A stretch of 64,000 bases of DNA. It comes from Chelonoidis abingdonii. Taxonomy: Eukaryota > Chordata > Testudines > Testudinidae. Position 1 is the stretch's first letter; every line of letters begins with the position of its first letter. This document shows positions 47,156-60,542 of this stretch, in pieces. The notes under the pieces were generated by a model that saw only the letters and a list, made by a program, of their open reading frames with translations, was not told where the DNA came from and did no database searches. Position numbers and translations under genes: made by a program. Where the stretch lies: assembly GCF_003597395.2 (NCBI RefSeq), contig NC_133770.1:97919753-97983752 (forward strand). The letters run 5' to 3'.

Positions 47156-48654
47156 AGAGTAAAAATAAGGCAGCAGAAGTCCAGTAGCAGTGTGGGCTTT
47201 CCAGTATAATACACTGAATGCAGTATGAAGGATTACTTGCCTTGTGGGCAGGTTGTGCCTATGGTAAAATCAGCTCACAGCTCTCAGACACAGTACAGGC
47301 TCGTGAGGCTAGAGTGTCTGAACTGAAGAAGCTAAGGGAGACAGAGTAGTAGATGAGGCTTTCAGGGACAAAATAGAATGCCAGACTGTGGATGGGACCA
47401 TGTCTGTGCTGTTGAGGATTAAAGTATGAGACCATCAAGCTAGAGCAGAGGGAAACAAACCCATAGTTGGGACCCTTCTTCCAGATGTCATGGTATCCCC
47501 TTGCACTGAGAATACCCCTTCATAGAGATCCCTGTTACTAGGAAGAGCCAGGTAGTAACTGGATTTGTGATGACTGGAGAAGGGCATGGTAGATTGCCTG
47601 CTTGGTGTGAAGGTGGTTGATTTCACAAGACTTCTAGACAGACTTAGAGGCAGTGCTGGGGGAAGCCTGTGGTTGTGGTACTAGTAGGGGAATGTATCCT
47701 GAAGACCAAATGTAGGCTGCTAGGTAAGAAATTGGAAGTCCAGGACCTCCATAGTAGCTGTGATACTGACAGATTCCTAGGCCTCACTGAACCTTGACGT
47801 ATGTGTAGCTGAAAGCCATACTGGCTCACCCATGTGTTAGCATTGTTAAAATTAGATGTTGAGTTTTTAGTGTTCAGACTTGATGAAATCCTCGTAGGTT
47901 GCTCCATGTATTGATCTCACTTACATCTGTAGCCTGCAGTATAGTTATATTGGGTGTTTGCATTGTAAACCTCTAATTGTGTAATTCACCAAACAGGAAA
48001 GAATATTAATAAAGTGCTGGTCCTGCTTACAACAAGGCCCTCTGAAACAAAATGAGCCATTGTGAAACATCAAAGGAGAAACTTTGATTGCTCCCCCAAC
48101 ACCCACAAAGATGGGACCTGACCTGCACATAAACTCATCCCATCAGCTTGAACTCGGGGAAGGGAATAACGTCTCACAAAAAGGAACTGTATTGCTATGC
48201 TGCTTGGAATTCAGAGTAGGTAGTATTTCTAAGCGTAAGCAAGAAATCCCCAAGCTGCTTAGTTTGGCTTAGCCATAAGGGACATATAAAGCTTGCATGT
48301 ATAGTAGCTACTTTTTGAAACCTAAAACTCACTTATGTATTTACCTGCTTTAACCTTGTAAATTACTCTAATTTCTTAAGACATGTTTAGTTGATTACTG
48401 GCTATAAGTGTTGTCTTGGGAGATCTGGGATGCAATTGACCGGTTAAGTGACTGGCCCTCTAGGATCGGGAGTAACCTGAATATTGTGAATTTTGGTGTA
48501 AGGGACCATGTATCAAAGGCAGACAAAGACCTCAGTGCCCAGGGGAATGGACTCCATGCTAAGGCTGTTTATAGTTCTATGAAGACAGGCAGAACTGCAG
48601 GTTAATGCGTGAACAAGATGATAGTGTAGGAAGAAGAGTTTGAGATTTATTACA

Positions 48655-48785
48655 GGTTTCAGTGATAGCTGTGTTAGTATGTATCAGCAAAGAAGAATCC
48701 CTGTGGCACCTTAGACTAACAAATTTATTTGGGCATAAGCTTTTGTGGGCTACAACCCACTTCCTCAGATGTATGAAGTAAAAGA
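48655..48785 (+). repeat. Cryptodiran-type tRNA SINE, diverged copy
   Basis: AGCTGTGTTAGTATGTATC head, CCCTGTGGCACCTTAGACTA middle, and GGGCTACAACCCACTTCC near the end. Related to the copy at 52302-52432. Confidence 0.75.
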
Positions 48786-48959
48786 TACAGGAGCAGGTAT
48801 AAATATGAGAGGATGTGGGTTGCTTTACTAGTGTTAAGTCCATCTAACAAGATAAATCAATTAAAAGCAGGATACCAAGGGAGGAGAAATCTTCTTTTTT
48901 TTTTTTTTTTTTTTGAACTGGCAAGAAAGTGGCCCATTACAGACAGTTGACAAGGTGTG

Positions 48960-49440
48960 AGTAACAATAGGGAGAAATTAGTATTAGGGAAATAGGTTTA
49001 GGTTTTGTAATGACCCAGCCACTCCCAGTCTTTATTCAGGCCTAATCTGATGGTATCTAGTTCGCAAATTAATTCCAGTTCTGTAGCTTCACACTGGAGT
49101 CTGAGTTTTTTGTTGAAGAATTGCCACTTTGAGGTCTGAGTGACCAGAGAGATTGAAGTGTTCTCTTACTGGTTTTTGAATGTGGTGATTCCTGATGTCA
49201 GATTTGTCTGTCTATTTTGCATAGACACTGTCCAGTTTGGCCAATGTACATGGCAAACGGGCGTTACTGGCACATGATGGCGTATATCACATTGGTAGAT
49301 GTGCAGGTGAACAAGCCCCTGATGATGTGGCTGATGTGGCTAGGTCCTATGATGGTGTCCCTTGACTAGAAATGTGGCACCAGGGTTTGTAGCAGGATTT
49401 GGTTCCTGGGTTCCTTGTCAACTGTCTCCTCCCTTGGTAT
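48960..49440 (-). mobile_element. Penelope-like element fragment with GIY-YIG endonuclease relic
   Basis: The minus strand reads VIYAIMCQ, then in another frame AMYIGQTGQ, then VREHFNLSG and LKVAILQQK with single-base shifts between them. The tyrosine-containing first strand, the Y-I-G-Q-T box and H-F-N-x-S-G-H are typical of the GIY-YIG endonuclease at the end of Penelope retroelements. Stops and shifts show it is dead. Confidence 0.65.
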
Positions 49441-49454
49441 CCTGCTGTTTAATA

Positions 49455-51775
49455 GATTTATCTTATTAGGTGGACTTAAAGTGAGATTAAGAGCTGGGAA
49501 GGATGGGCTCCACCTAAACCAAGTGGAACAAGACTGCTGGTGTGTAGAAATTTTTTTTAAAACTAAGTATTGTTGGAAAGCACAGGTGTGAAAGAGCACA
49601 TGTTATAGGCAGAGACATCCCTTAGAGATGGAATTTATTGAAGATAGGAAAGAAATTGGGAAAGGACAGGTAGGGGCTAAGGAGAAACAGTCCCATTTAA
49701 ATACAACACATGAAGGCAAATATGCAAGTGTTTAGAATTTACACTTCTTGCATTTGTATATAAGATAGGTGAGCTAGATAGAGTACTTGTAATTAAATGA
49801 AGATATTGATCTAATAGGCATCACAGACACTTGGTGGAATGAGGAGAATCAAAGGGATGGGGTTATACCAGGATACTAAATATATAGGAATGACAGACTG
49901 TGCTGATGGGGGTGGGTGGAGAAATGTAAAAGTATAATAAGGCAGGCCAAGAAAGAATTTAAAGAGGAGTTAGCTAAGGACACACAACTCCCGTTTTTTG
50001 TTTAAGTATACATTAGCTGCAGGAAGTCTGTCAGACAGTGGGGCCCCTGGACAATCGTGGTGCTAACAGAGCAGTCAAGGATGGTGAGGCCATAGCAGAG
50101 AAACTAAATTATTTGCATTTCTCTCCTCTACAGAGGATGTAGGGGAGATTCCCCCCACATTTGAGCCATCCTTTTTAGGAGGAGACAGATCTGAGGAACT
50201 GTTGCAAAACTTCCTCTGACCTCAAACTGACAAATTAAACAGTAAGTCACAGAGCAGATGGAATTCACCCAAGAGTTCTGAAGGAACTCAAAAATGAAAT
50301 TGCAGAACTGTGGTGCATATTCTATCACTTAAATCCACCTCTGTACCAGATTAGTTATTCTCCAATGTGATGCCGATTTTTTTTTTTTTTTTTTTTATTT
50401 TGTTTTAGTAAAAGGTTCCACCAGCAATCCTGGCACTTTCAGGTCTGTAAGCCTAACTTAAGTGCCAGGCAAATTGCTTGGAAACTACAGAAAACAACAA
50501 AATTATCAGCTGTGTATGTTGGGGAAGAGTCCTTGCCGCTTTTGTGAGGGGACATGTTTACTAATACATAAGAATTTGGCGGGGGGCAGGGTGTCAAGTG
50601 TGTGGACAAAGGTGATCCAGTTGATATAGTGTACTTGGGATTTCAGAAAGCTCCATTAAACAAGGTCCTTCGTCAAAGGCTCTTAAACAAAGTAAGCAGT
50701 TGTCATGGATAAGAAGGAAGGTCCTCTCATGGATCAGTAACTGGTTAAGAGAGGAAACAAAAGACAGGAATTAAATGATCAGTCTTCGCAATGGAAAGTA
50801 GTAAATAGCAGGGTCCCCCAAGGATCTGTACTGGTTCCTGTCCTGTTTAACATATTAATGATATGGAAAAATGGGTGAACAGTGAGGTGGCAGAGTTGCA
50901 GAGAATACTAAATTACTCTAGATAGTTAATCTAAAACTGAATGCAAAGAGTTATAAAGGGGTCTCTTGTGACTGGGTGAAAAAATTGCAGATGAGTCAGT
51001 GTTAAGTGTTAAGTTATGCATGTGGGGAGAAAATCAACTTTATGTACAAAATGATGGGCTCTAAATTAGCTGTTACCACTTGATCTTGGAGTCGTCATGG
51101 ATAGTTCCCTGAAAACATCTGCTCAGTGTGCAGCAGCAGTCAAAAAAAGAACAATGTTAGGAACCATTAGGAAAGGGATAGATAATACAGAAAATATCAG
51201 TGCTGCTATATAAATCATGTTCCCACATCTTGAATACTGTGTGCAGGTCTGGTCATCCCCTCTGAAAAAAATGTTAGAATTGGAAACCGTGCTGAAAAGG
51301 GGAATAAAAATTATTAGGGGTACAAAACAGCTTCCATATCAGGAGAGATTAGAAAGACTGGCACCATTCATTTTAGAAAAAGATGACTAAAGGTGGATAT
51401 GAGTGTGATCTATTAAAATTATGAATGGTGTGGAGAAAATGAATAGGGAAGTGTTTGTGTACTGTAAAGGGGCAAGAACCAGGAGGTCAGACACTAATTG
51501 GGTAACAGGTTTAAAACAAAAATAATTCTTCACACAATGCACAGTCAACCTGTGGAACTCATTGTCGGGGATGTTGTGAAGGCCAAAAGTAGTACTGGGT
51601 TTAAAAAAAAGAATAAAGTTCAGGATGATAGGTCCATCATGGCTATTAGCCAAGTTGGTCAAGGATTCAACCCCATGGTTTGGGTGTCCCTAAGCCTCTG
51701 ACTGTCAGAAACTGGGTCAAGATAATGGGGGGAAGGATCACTCAATAATTGTCCTGTTATGTTCTTTTTATCTAG
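49455..51775 (+). mobile_element. CR1-family LINE, degraded
   Basis: Opens with GGGCTCCACCTAAACCAAGT, contains AGCAGGGTCCCCCAAGGATC and the RT region, and in its 3' part reads GVVMDSSLKTSAQCAAAVKK, LEYCVQVWS and an RFKTK-like stretch before a tail with GTGGAACTCATTGTCGGGG. No intact frame remains. Same orientation as RALA. Confidence 0.8.
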
Positions 51776-52301
51776 TAAGGTGAAATTCAGTCTGATAGGG
51801 GTTAAACTTTTTTTATTCAAGCAAAGTACAGATATTGGCATTAATATTTGGTCAGTAATTCACATCGTTCCTGACTTTGGGGCATTCGTAGTGTATCTGT
51901 TAATGTTCCAGCATATTACTTTGGGAAACTAAATACTAATAGTGTTAAAGCAATTGGGAGTCTTCAGAAGTTTGTCAGTGTGACATACCTTTTTTGTATG
52001 TATAGGGATGTGGAATAAAACTAGTTTCATGACACTATCTCAATACTCTAATTTTGAGAAAATAATGAGATAATTGCATGTGCCTCTACTTCCTGCCATT
52101 CAAATAGAGGGGAAGCAAAGCTTGGGCAACAAATGTGCATGTCTTGATCTAGTTTAAGTATATTCATCCTGGAAAACAAATGAGGCCCTTATTTATATGC
52201 TCCCCTCCTTTGGTCTTTCTTCCTGCATCTAGACATGATTAACTTCATGACCACATGACTGTACTTCCATAATTCAAGATCAGATTCCCATGTGTTACAG
52301 T

Positions 52302-52432
52302 ATCAGAGGGGTAGCCGTGTTAGTCTGGATCTGTAAAAGCAGCAAAGAGTCCTGTGGCACCTTATAGATTAACAAACATATTAGAGCATGAGCTTTCGTG
52401 GGTGAATACCCACTTTGTCAGATGCATGCTGA
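52302..52432 (+). repeat. Cryptodiran-type tRNA SINE (well preserved)
   Basis: Begins CAGAGGGGTAGCCGTGTTAG, continues TCTGGATCTGTAAAAGCAGC, and contains GAGCATGAGCTTTCGTGGG. I recognise this as the common Pol III SINE of hidden-neck turtles; it is the best single clue to the source organism. Confidence 0.88.
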
Positions 52433-52439
52433 TGCTGTC

Positions 52440-53940
52440 GATTAATTGCTTGAGTTAACTGATTAAACTCAAATTAATCACACTGATAAACAATAGAATA
52501 CCAATTGAAATTTATTAAATACTTTTGGATGTTTTTCTACATTTTCAAATATATCCATTTCAACTACGACACAGAATGCAAAATGTACAGTGCTCACTTA
52601 TATTTTTTTATTACAAATATTTGCACTGGAGAAATGATAAAGGAAATAGTATTTTTCAGTTCACCTCATACAGGTACTGTAGTTCAGTTTCTTTTTCATG
52701 AAAATGCAACTTATAAAGTGTGTTGTTTTTTTTTGTTACCTAACTGCACTCAAAAATAAAACAATGTAAAACAAGTCCACTCAGTCCTACTTCTGCCAGT
52801 CACTAAGAGGAACAAGTTGATTTTTACGTTTGCAGGAGATAATGCTTCCCACTTAATTACCATCTCACCTGAACGTGAAAGAAGGGGTTTGCATAGCACT
52901 GTTGTAGCTGGCATGGCAAGATGTTTACATGCCAGATGCGCTAAGGATTCATATACCTTCTCAGCCATGATTCCAGAGGACTTGCTTCCATGCTGACTCA
53001 TTTTAAAAAAAAAAGTTAATTAAATTTGTGACAATTCTCCCCCAAGGAGTTCAGTGTGTTTTCTGCGCTGCTTTACCCAAATTCTGCCATATAGTTCATA
53101 TTGTAGCAGTCTTGGGTGAGGACCCAGCACATGTTCATTCTAGGAACATTTTCATTGCAAATTTGACAAAATGCAAAGATACCAATGTCAAATTTCTAAA
53201 GATTGCTACAGCACTTGACCCAAGATTTAAGAAATATGAAGTGCCTTCCAAAATCTGAGAAGGGTGAGGTATGGAGCATGCTTTCAGAAGTCTTAGAAAA
53301 GCAGCACTCTGATGCAGAAACTACAGAACCCAAACAACCAAAAAAGAAAATTGACCTTCTGCTGGTGGCATCATCAGATGATGAAAGAGAACACGTATCA
53401 GTCAACACTGCTTTGGATTGTTATCAAGCAGCACCCATCATCAGCATGTAATCTGGAATGGTGGTTGGAGCATCAAGGGAAGACATGTGAATCTTTAGCT
53501 CATCTGGCATGTAAATATCTTGTGATGCTGGCTACAACAGTGCCATGCAAAGGCCTGTTCTCACTTTCAGATGACATTGTAAACAAGCAGGCAGCATTAT
53601 CTTCTGCAAGTGGTAACCAGATTTGAGTGACTGGCTGAACAAAAAGTAGGACTGATTGGACTGGTAGGCACTAAAGTTCTATATTTTGTTTGAATGCAGG
53701 TTCAACTTTCACAATAGAGATTGGACTACAGAATTTGTATTAGGTTTTTTACAGTGCAAATATTTGTATTCTGTGGTGTAATTGAACAATGCTCACTTTG
53801 TAGTAATATAAAGTGTAATCAATATATTTGAAAATGTGGAAAACATCTAAAAGTATTTAAATGGTATTCTATTTAACAGCATGATTAGTTGCACTATTAA
53901 TTGCAATTTTATTATTCATGCTTAACTTTATTAATAGTTT
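52440..53940. mobile_element. Fold-back hAT derivative, two copies of one terminus facing outward
   Basis: The left arm (about 52440-53000) on the minus strand and the right arm (about 53430-53940) on the plus strand encode the same C-terminal hAT dimerisation segment: ESLAHLACKHLAMPATTV on the left, ESLAHLACKYLVMLATTV on the right. Both outer ends carry the same ATTAATT/GATTAA-type terminal sequence and an ACAGTGC.AATATTTG block in inverted order. Between them, 53040-53430 holds one more transposase segment (FCHIVHIVAV; LKIATALDPRFKKYEVPS). Frames are broken, so it is a relic. Confidence 0.75.
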
Positions 53941-53944
53941 GATA

Positions 53945-55895
53945 GCTGTAGTTTATTCACGACAGTTTTTTGTGCTGTGCAAATTACTCAACTTGATGGA
54001 ATCTATTTGACCTTGCATTGCTTGACCAACAATAGACAGTTTACCAGAATCTCAGGTAACTGTGAAGTAGAACTGTTAAAGGACTGCATTCTGTAGCAGT
54101 GTAACTCCTGCAGCGAATAAATGCCCTGTGTAATTTTTGATTTTTGTGTTTAGGTGTTATCCTAAAGCAATTTTTTTATTCTGTTAGAAAACCTATTCTA
54201 TACAGTCTGTGGCAGCCAGTGTATACAAAGCTTTTTTCCCCATTGCCGTTAGAAACTTTCACTCTAACTCTGATACCCAAAATAATCCAAAAATTTGTGG
54301 TGGTATCATTCAGTCTGAATAGGATAGCAGGACATCAGAAACTTTACAGCTTGCTCATTGGGACATATGAGAAGCAAACTGGAAACTCCCTGCAGAGCTT
54401 CTTCAATTTAGATTTTGATTTCCATTTCTCTCAATGTCATATAAATTACAAGTATTCTCAGGTCACCAGCCCTGTTAATTTAGCCAACTCTATCTTCAGT
54501 ATACTATGTTAAGATTTGAGATTCCTCTTTATGCACTGACAAGCCACCTGAATGTGTTACAGTAACTGAAAAGTAAACTGATACTAAAAATGTAATTTTC
54601 ATCCACAACATTCTGGAGTTACTGATCCCATAAATGCCTTTGATTTCCTGCACTTTATATTCAGGGTTCCAATTTCCACAGCCATGTTTTTCTCAACAAA
54701 AAACGGTCCAGGTTTGCTGCGAGACAGTCACAGCGAAGGAATTTCCATAATTTTTAGTTAGTTTTTAGCTGATCACTGGATAGTTTAGAACTTTGTCACT
54801 GGGGAATTGGACATCAGTAGTCATGTGTCCACAAACAAGAGTGCCTAAATTTCTAACTCCATGCTTTTGTACTACTACTTAGCTTTCAGGGAGACCAAAT
54901 AAGATTAGATATTGGGCTAAGTAGGATAGGGACACCAGACTGAGATTTTACTTTGTTCATAGGTATACAGAAGAGGAGTTCTGAGGTGCAGGCTTGAGAA
55001 CACACCAGTATAACTTGAAAGTGCTTTCTGTTAAACTTGAATCCAGAATACATTTATTATCCCAAAGTAGCTAAGAGTTCTCAATTTTTTCCTGACGCTT
55101 TCCCAATAAGATGGGGAGCTTTTTCCAGCAGGGGGGAAAATGGCATCACTACCATGAATAAAGGGGTTGCAGGTGATGTTTCCTTGGTTTACATCTTGAG
55201 CAAGTAGAGAAAGGAATGAGGTCCTTGTAAAGAATGGGTGTGCCTAATTTCCTATGAATATAGCCCAAAAGGGAAGACTAATCTCAGCAGGTATAGGGCA
55301 TTAAGAGACCTTAGAGAAGAAATAACTGAGCAAGTCATGTGGAAAAAAATCCTACCAGAAATCTTTGTAGAAACTTGAATGTAAATTCACATTGTAATTT
55401 ATCCCAATGGGTCAGATGCCTACCTTTATAGCTAGTTCTATTTTTGCTGTTACTTTCTGAAACTCTTGTCCTACTTACTATCATCTAATACAGGGAAATT
55501 ATTCATACAAATGAGAAGATTCTGAAACTAACAAGTTTGCATCATGCATCAAAAAAAGCTTAACGTACCCAACCTTTTCTCCTAATGGACTTGTTGAACC
55601 TAAATTGGAACATCATGCTGAGTGGGAGGACTTTTTCTGATAAGCTGGGAGGCATTTTTGGAGCCTGTGCTTCTCAAATTTGTCAGTGCAAGAGTTAGGC
55701 ATGCATCAAAGAGGCAAATATGCACTTCATAGTCTATAAATTTTTCCTGTAACTAATGCATTTAAGCACTATAGGAATAGGTTCTAATAAAGCTTTTAAT
55801 ACAGTGTAGTCAGGCTCTTTAAATAGTCTCCATCAGACCCTTGTTTCTACCCAATAATGCCAAAGAGGGACATTTCCTGAAGACTTGCAACATAT
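53945..55895. other. RALA intron 1, no recognised element
   Basis: AT-rich; the open frame at 54144-54512 shows no domain. Confidence 0.5.
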
Positions 55896-55897
55896 GT

Positions 55898-56076
55898 CAG
55901 TGATTCTCAAACTCTTGAACTGGTGACTCCTTTCATATAACAAGCCTCTGAGTGCACCCCCCCAATTAAAAACACTTTTAAATATTTAACACCATTAAAT
56001 AAAGGTAAACAAAGCATCTTGCAGCCTGCCAGGGGCTTACCCAGAACAAGCTGCAAACCAAGTTTGAGACCCCCTG
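55898..56076. mobile_element. hAT-type MITE (CAGTGATTCTCAAAC...GTTTGAGACCCCCTG)
   Basis: Inverted ends CAGTGATTCTCAAAC and GTTTGAGACCCCCTG. The interior matches a dispersed family with TGACTCCTTTCATATAACAAG. Flanking 8-mers ACATATGT and GTTTAGAT do not match, so the duplication is lost or the ends are off. Confidence 0.65.
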
Positions 56077-56079
56077 GTT

Positions 56080-58100
56080 TAGATGATGCCCTTTTCACTG
56101 TTCTCTGAACTCTGGCCTGTCGTTTTCCTGGTATCGAGGCGCATGGAACAGAATGTGGAGGTAGGATCTGAGAACCTGTAACAAATGAGATGACAGTGAG
56201 CATTGTGACATGATTCAGTGTTGTATTTTAGTACCAGTAATGGTTGCTACACAGGATACCTGCTTCCACAAGAGGAAACTAAGTTAAGCCGATTGAGTTC
56301 TACCTTTTTCAGCCATAAATGCACCCCTTCCCAATACCACACACCACAACCATAAGTATTACTACTTTTCACCTTTCCTGCATATATGCCCCACTAGACT
56401 TTTTTTTTTTCTCCAAACACAACCAGCTACTTCAGAGACCTCCACCTAACATTGGGAGGAAAAATATGGTAAAGGGCTCTGTGCGGAAGGGAATGAGGAA
56501 GGCAAATGCCCCTCAGGTAGACAATGCACCAGACCTTACGATGTACAGCTATAGTGATAAGTGTCTTGCCTTAATTTCCTTGCTTTTGTAAGCTTATCAG
56601 GGGTGTGTCTGTGGCAACTCTAAAGGTTCAGAATAAAGCTTTTTTATTTAAAAAAAAATCTTACTGGGTTTTTATTAAGAGTTGGTGGGGAAATGGACAC
56701 AGTCAGCAACTGCATTATACCCCTCAGAGGTCTATTTTCCATCAGGAGCTGCATATGAACTCTTCTGTTGTAGAATGAAATCAAGTGTAACTTATGATAC
56801 AGCTTTGTGTGCTCAGCCCTCATCAATCAGGCTTGTGTGCAGTGTATAAATTTTCAGTTAGTGTGGATAATAGCTAAGTGACCAGAATCCAACACTGGAA
56901 AAATGATCTGGTGCAATGGGTATAGTTGGGACAGTCCTCTTTACCATAGCTTATGCAGATAACACTTTTCTATGTCAACAAAAAGTAGGGCTGCCCAGAG
57001 AACACTTCAGCCAGAGCCCTGATTTTTATACTATTAAAGGTATAAAAACCAAACTACATGAATTCAAAACTGAAACTTTACACCAGTTGGCCACCTAGTT
57101 CTAGAGGAAACATCATGTCAAATGTGACCATAAGTATGGAGCTGCTGCCAGGCACCTCCATAATTTTGCTGTGGTTTCTCAGGTTTCTTCTAATATTGGT
57201 GCTTTTCAGCTTTGTCTCATGGAATGTTTGTTCCAGAATGTCTTTCCATGGAACAATGCAAACTACTCTCTTAATCTCCTATTTTTTAACTCATCCCTCA
57301 GTCCTTACAGGTGTTCAGCACATGCCAGTTTAGTTAATCGTGCTGTCTTCTGGATCACTAAGACCTTAATACAAAAACTGAATACTGACCTTGGAACTCT
57401 TTCCACAGCCAAATTTGATCTATTGTTTTATAGTATATGACAAAATTAAATTCTCTGATAAGACTTAAACTCAGTATAGCAAAACTTGTATCTAATCTTC
57501 AACATCCCACCCATTTGTAGGAATGCAGTTCATTGGTACTTACCTGAAATGGGCTGCAATAACTTCACTGACGTGTGACTCAAAGAGCACAGTGTTAATT
57601 GGTTAGCCAATCTGATTTAAGTTGGCACCTATTTCCTTGATTCAAGCAGTTGTGCATTTTTCTTTAAAGAGACACTATCAAGGGTTTTGAAAATGACTAC
57701 AAAAAAAACCTTGATAATCTTTTAATTGCAAATACTTTACAATTTATATGCAAGCAGAATAATCCTTACAATAGACTATAGAGAACAATTTCAAAGTAGT
57801 GTCTCAGAGTAACGTGAAATTAACAATTTGTCTTACTTCCAGGTATAGTACTCTTACAGTTGTGTAGTTTTAGTAGATAAAACTTTTGGACAAATGTGAA
57901 TTTCCTAGTTGATTGTCTATTTAAAGTATTGCAGATGCCTTCAAAGACACTGTAGTCTAACAGTCAATCAGAATTTCCTAGGTATTGGTGTTTATGGCCT
58001 GCAGAAACATGAGCATGTCAGTAGCTCCATTGCATTCAGCTGAACTACTCAGTGTCTGTAGGAAAGACTTTTCTTAGATACAGATTAGCGTGAAATGTCC
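56080..58100. other. RALA intron 1, no recognised element
   Basis: AT-rich intronic sequence without recognised exons or repeats. Confidence 0.5.
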
Positions 58101-58104
58101 AGTC

Positions 58105-58390
58105 CTAATTGCACTAAGACCATATCTACCCATACAGCACTGCAGCAGCGCAGCTGCACCCTGTCTGGTGAAGACTCTCTCTGCCTATGGGAAAGAGCTC
58201 TCCCATCGGCATAAAAACCCACTTCCGCAATTGGCAGAAGCTATGTCGATTGGAGAAATTCTCCTGCTGACATGGCACTGTGTACACAAATGCTTATGTT
58301 GGTGTAACTGTCGCTTAGGGGAATGGCTTATTCACAGCCCTGAGTGACAAAGCTTATGCTGTCATAAGCTACAAATATGCTACAGCGCAA
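58105..58390. mobile_element. Degenerate palindromic MITE
   Basis: Inverted words such as GGGAAAGAGCTCTCCC at about 58190-58205 and start/end motifs ACCATATCTACCCATACAGC and CTACAAATATGCTACAGCG suggest a TIR element. Boundaries uncertain. Confidence 0.4.
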
Positions 58391-59299
58391 GTGTCTTTAT
58401 ACTTTTTCTCAGGCTTTAAATGTATACATGTCTTCATCCTAAATTGACTCTAAACAAAAATAGTCACTCTATAGCTGAGGGATATTACAACAATTTCTAA
58501 GTCTTAAATAGTGAATGCGTTATGTCTTTTTAGATTGTGTAAATCTTCTAAGTGGGAAGGGTAACTAATGCCTTAGTTGTGTAGATAAGCTGAATATATT
58601 TGCTATATCTCCCTCACTCTGCCTCATGTCTATAATTAGTACAGCAGCTTGCTCAGACTTCCTTCACTTAGATAACCTTTATGGGTGAAACAATTTAAGC
58701 CACTTAATTTTCAATTGCATTTTCAGAATTCTTTGACAACATAATGAATAGCGTTACTGATGTGATCCAGAGGATCTCAGGTTTTTTAGACAGCCTGGGA
58801 ATGAAGCTTCAGTTGACATTTTCCATATTACATTTTTAATAACCTCTCAGTACATGGGCTCCAACTGAAGTGTTCATATGCACTTGTATAAAGTAATTTT
58901 CATCTCAGCAGTTAAACTACTGAAATGTACTAATTTGCAAACAAAATGGCAACTCTACACTGAAACTTAATTGTAGTGTTATGGAAGTCTTCATAATCTG
59001 TTCAGTACACATTCATAATATAGTACATGACAATACTGCATAAAACCAAACTATTTTGTCACAAGTGAGTTCATTGTAATTGTTTACCTTTTGCTAGTTA
59101 GCAGAACTTTGTAATTCATGTTAAGTTCCTAGTTAGTGTGAACTTGTAAAGCTCTAATGTGCTAGATCTTCTCCCTTCCCCTGAAGTGTAGCAGTCATTA
59201 ATGCACTGTCTCAAGATGAGTTTGAGACTTGGTATTTTAATCCAAGGAGCAAAGGAGAGTGAAGGGATCAAAACACTAATATTTAGAAGGATGACGTGA

Positions 59300-60365
59300 T
59301 GGTGCTGCCCGTGGGAGCCAGCTGAGGTCACTCAGTCAGGGTGAACTGCAAACAAAATGGGGCAGACAAACACCAAACGCTGGTGGTGATTTCCATACTT
59401 AGACTTACCAACCAGCACAAGAGCTTCTAAGTGACCAGCGAGGTACTATAGAAGTCCTAACAACGCAGTTCCCTTAAAGTGCCCAGCCTCAGGCCTCCAT
59501 CCAGACACACCTGTCAAACATATGATGATGATTCCTGAAAATCTTATATCGTCATATAAAAGAAAAGGTTCTTCCAATCCCAAAGGATCAGCCACATACC
59601 CAGGTCCAATTATAACTTAGATCTTTCTCAAAATACATGCTATAGCCAATTATTAACTAAGCTAAAATTTATTAGAAAAGAAAAGTGTGTTGGTTGAAAG
59701 ATCAATATACATACAGACTTCAATTCCTGAGGTTCAGATACATAGTAGAGGTGAGCTTGTAGCAGCCAAAAGTCCTTTTAGAAATAGTCCGTAGGTTTAT
59801 AGTCCAATGTCCATATTCAGGGTGGCTCCAGTCAATGACTGGGGATCTCAATCCTTGTGGCTTAAGGTTCCCCCTCTTGAAACCCCAAAGCAGATCTGAG
59901 ATGCAGGATCGTGTCCCCGGCTTCTTAAACATTTCCAGCAGCCTTTTGGCCTGAGAAAACAATAGACTTAACTCTTTCTCCCAAACATCCTGGCAATTAG
60001 CACAGAGTAATTTATCCATTAAACAGTTCAGATACAGGTTACCACAACCTTCAAAGAGACACATAGACAATAATACTATTTCACTCGAGTATCATCATAA
60101 ATGCTAATATTCCTTTTTTGATCTTTGAATTAAAACTATAGCAATAGACAAGACTTGTTTGCTTACATCACAAGACCTGAGCAAACACCTCTTCTACCTC
60201 TAACAATGCAGACTTGCATTTCAAAGCTCTATTCATTTACATATCTTGCTAACCAGTTCTTAAGGTTCACCCATGGGTCAGGTCAGTTGGTGAAGTGAGT
60301 TAATTAACTCTCTAGCCCTGTCACCTTTCAGTGAGATTATATTATACTCATAACATCACAGATGG
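59300..60365 (-). repeat. Probable LTR-type repeat, antisense
   Basis: In complement it starts near GATGTTATGAGTATAATATA, TCTCACTGAAAGGTGACAGG and holds an AATAAATTTTAG signal near 59660. This combination resembles a turtle LTR family. No coding region adjacent; ends and family are tentative. Confidence 0.4.
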
Positions 60366-60542
60366 GAATACCTCACTTCTAAACGAGGGGTCTAATATAT
60401 AGGAGTGCATTGGCTGACTCTAAAGGGAACAGTCCAGTCTGCTAGGATGGTACTCGCCTAAACCCTCAGGAAGGGACTGAACTAAAAGCACAAAGATCTA
60501 CTGGAGTTTGAATGAATGACCCCTTGCTGGCTTCCTATAATA

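Noticed and set aside
53028..53626. Domesticated hAT/ZBED-type gene
   Set aside because: Frames are broken, BED finger and catalytic core are missing, and the segment sits in a fold-back element.
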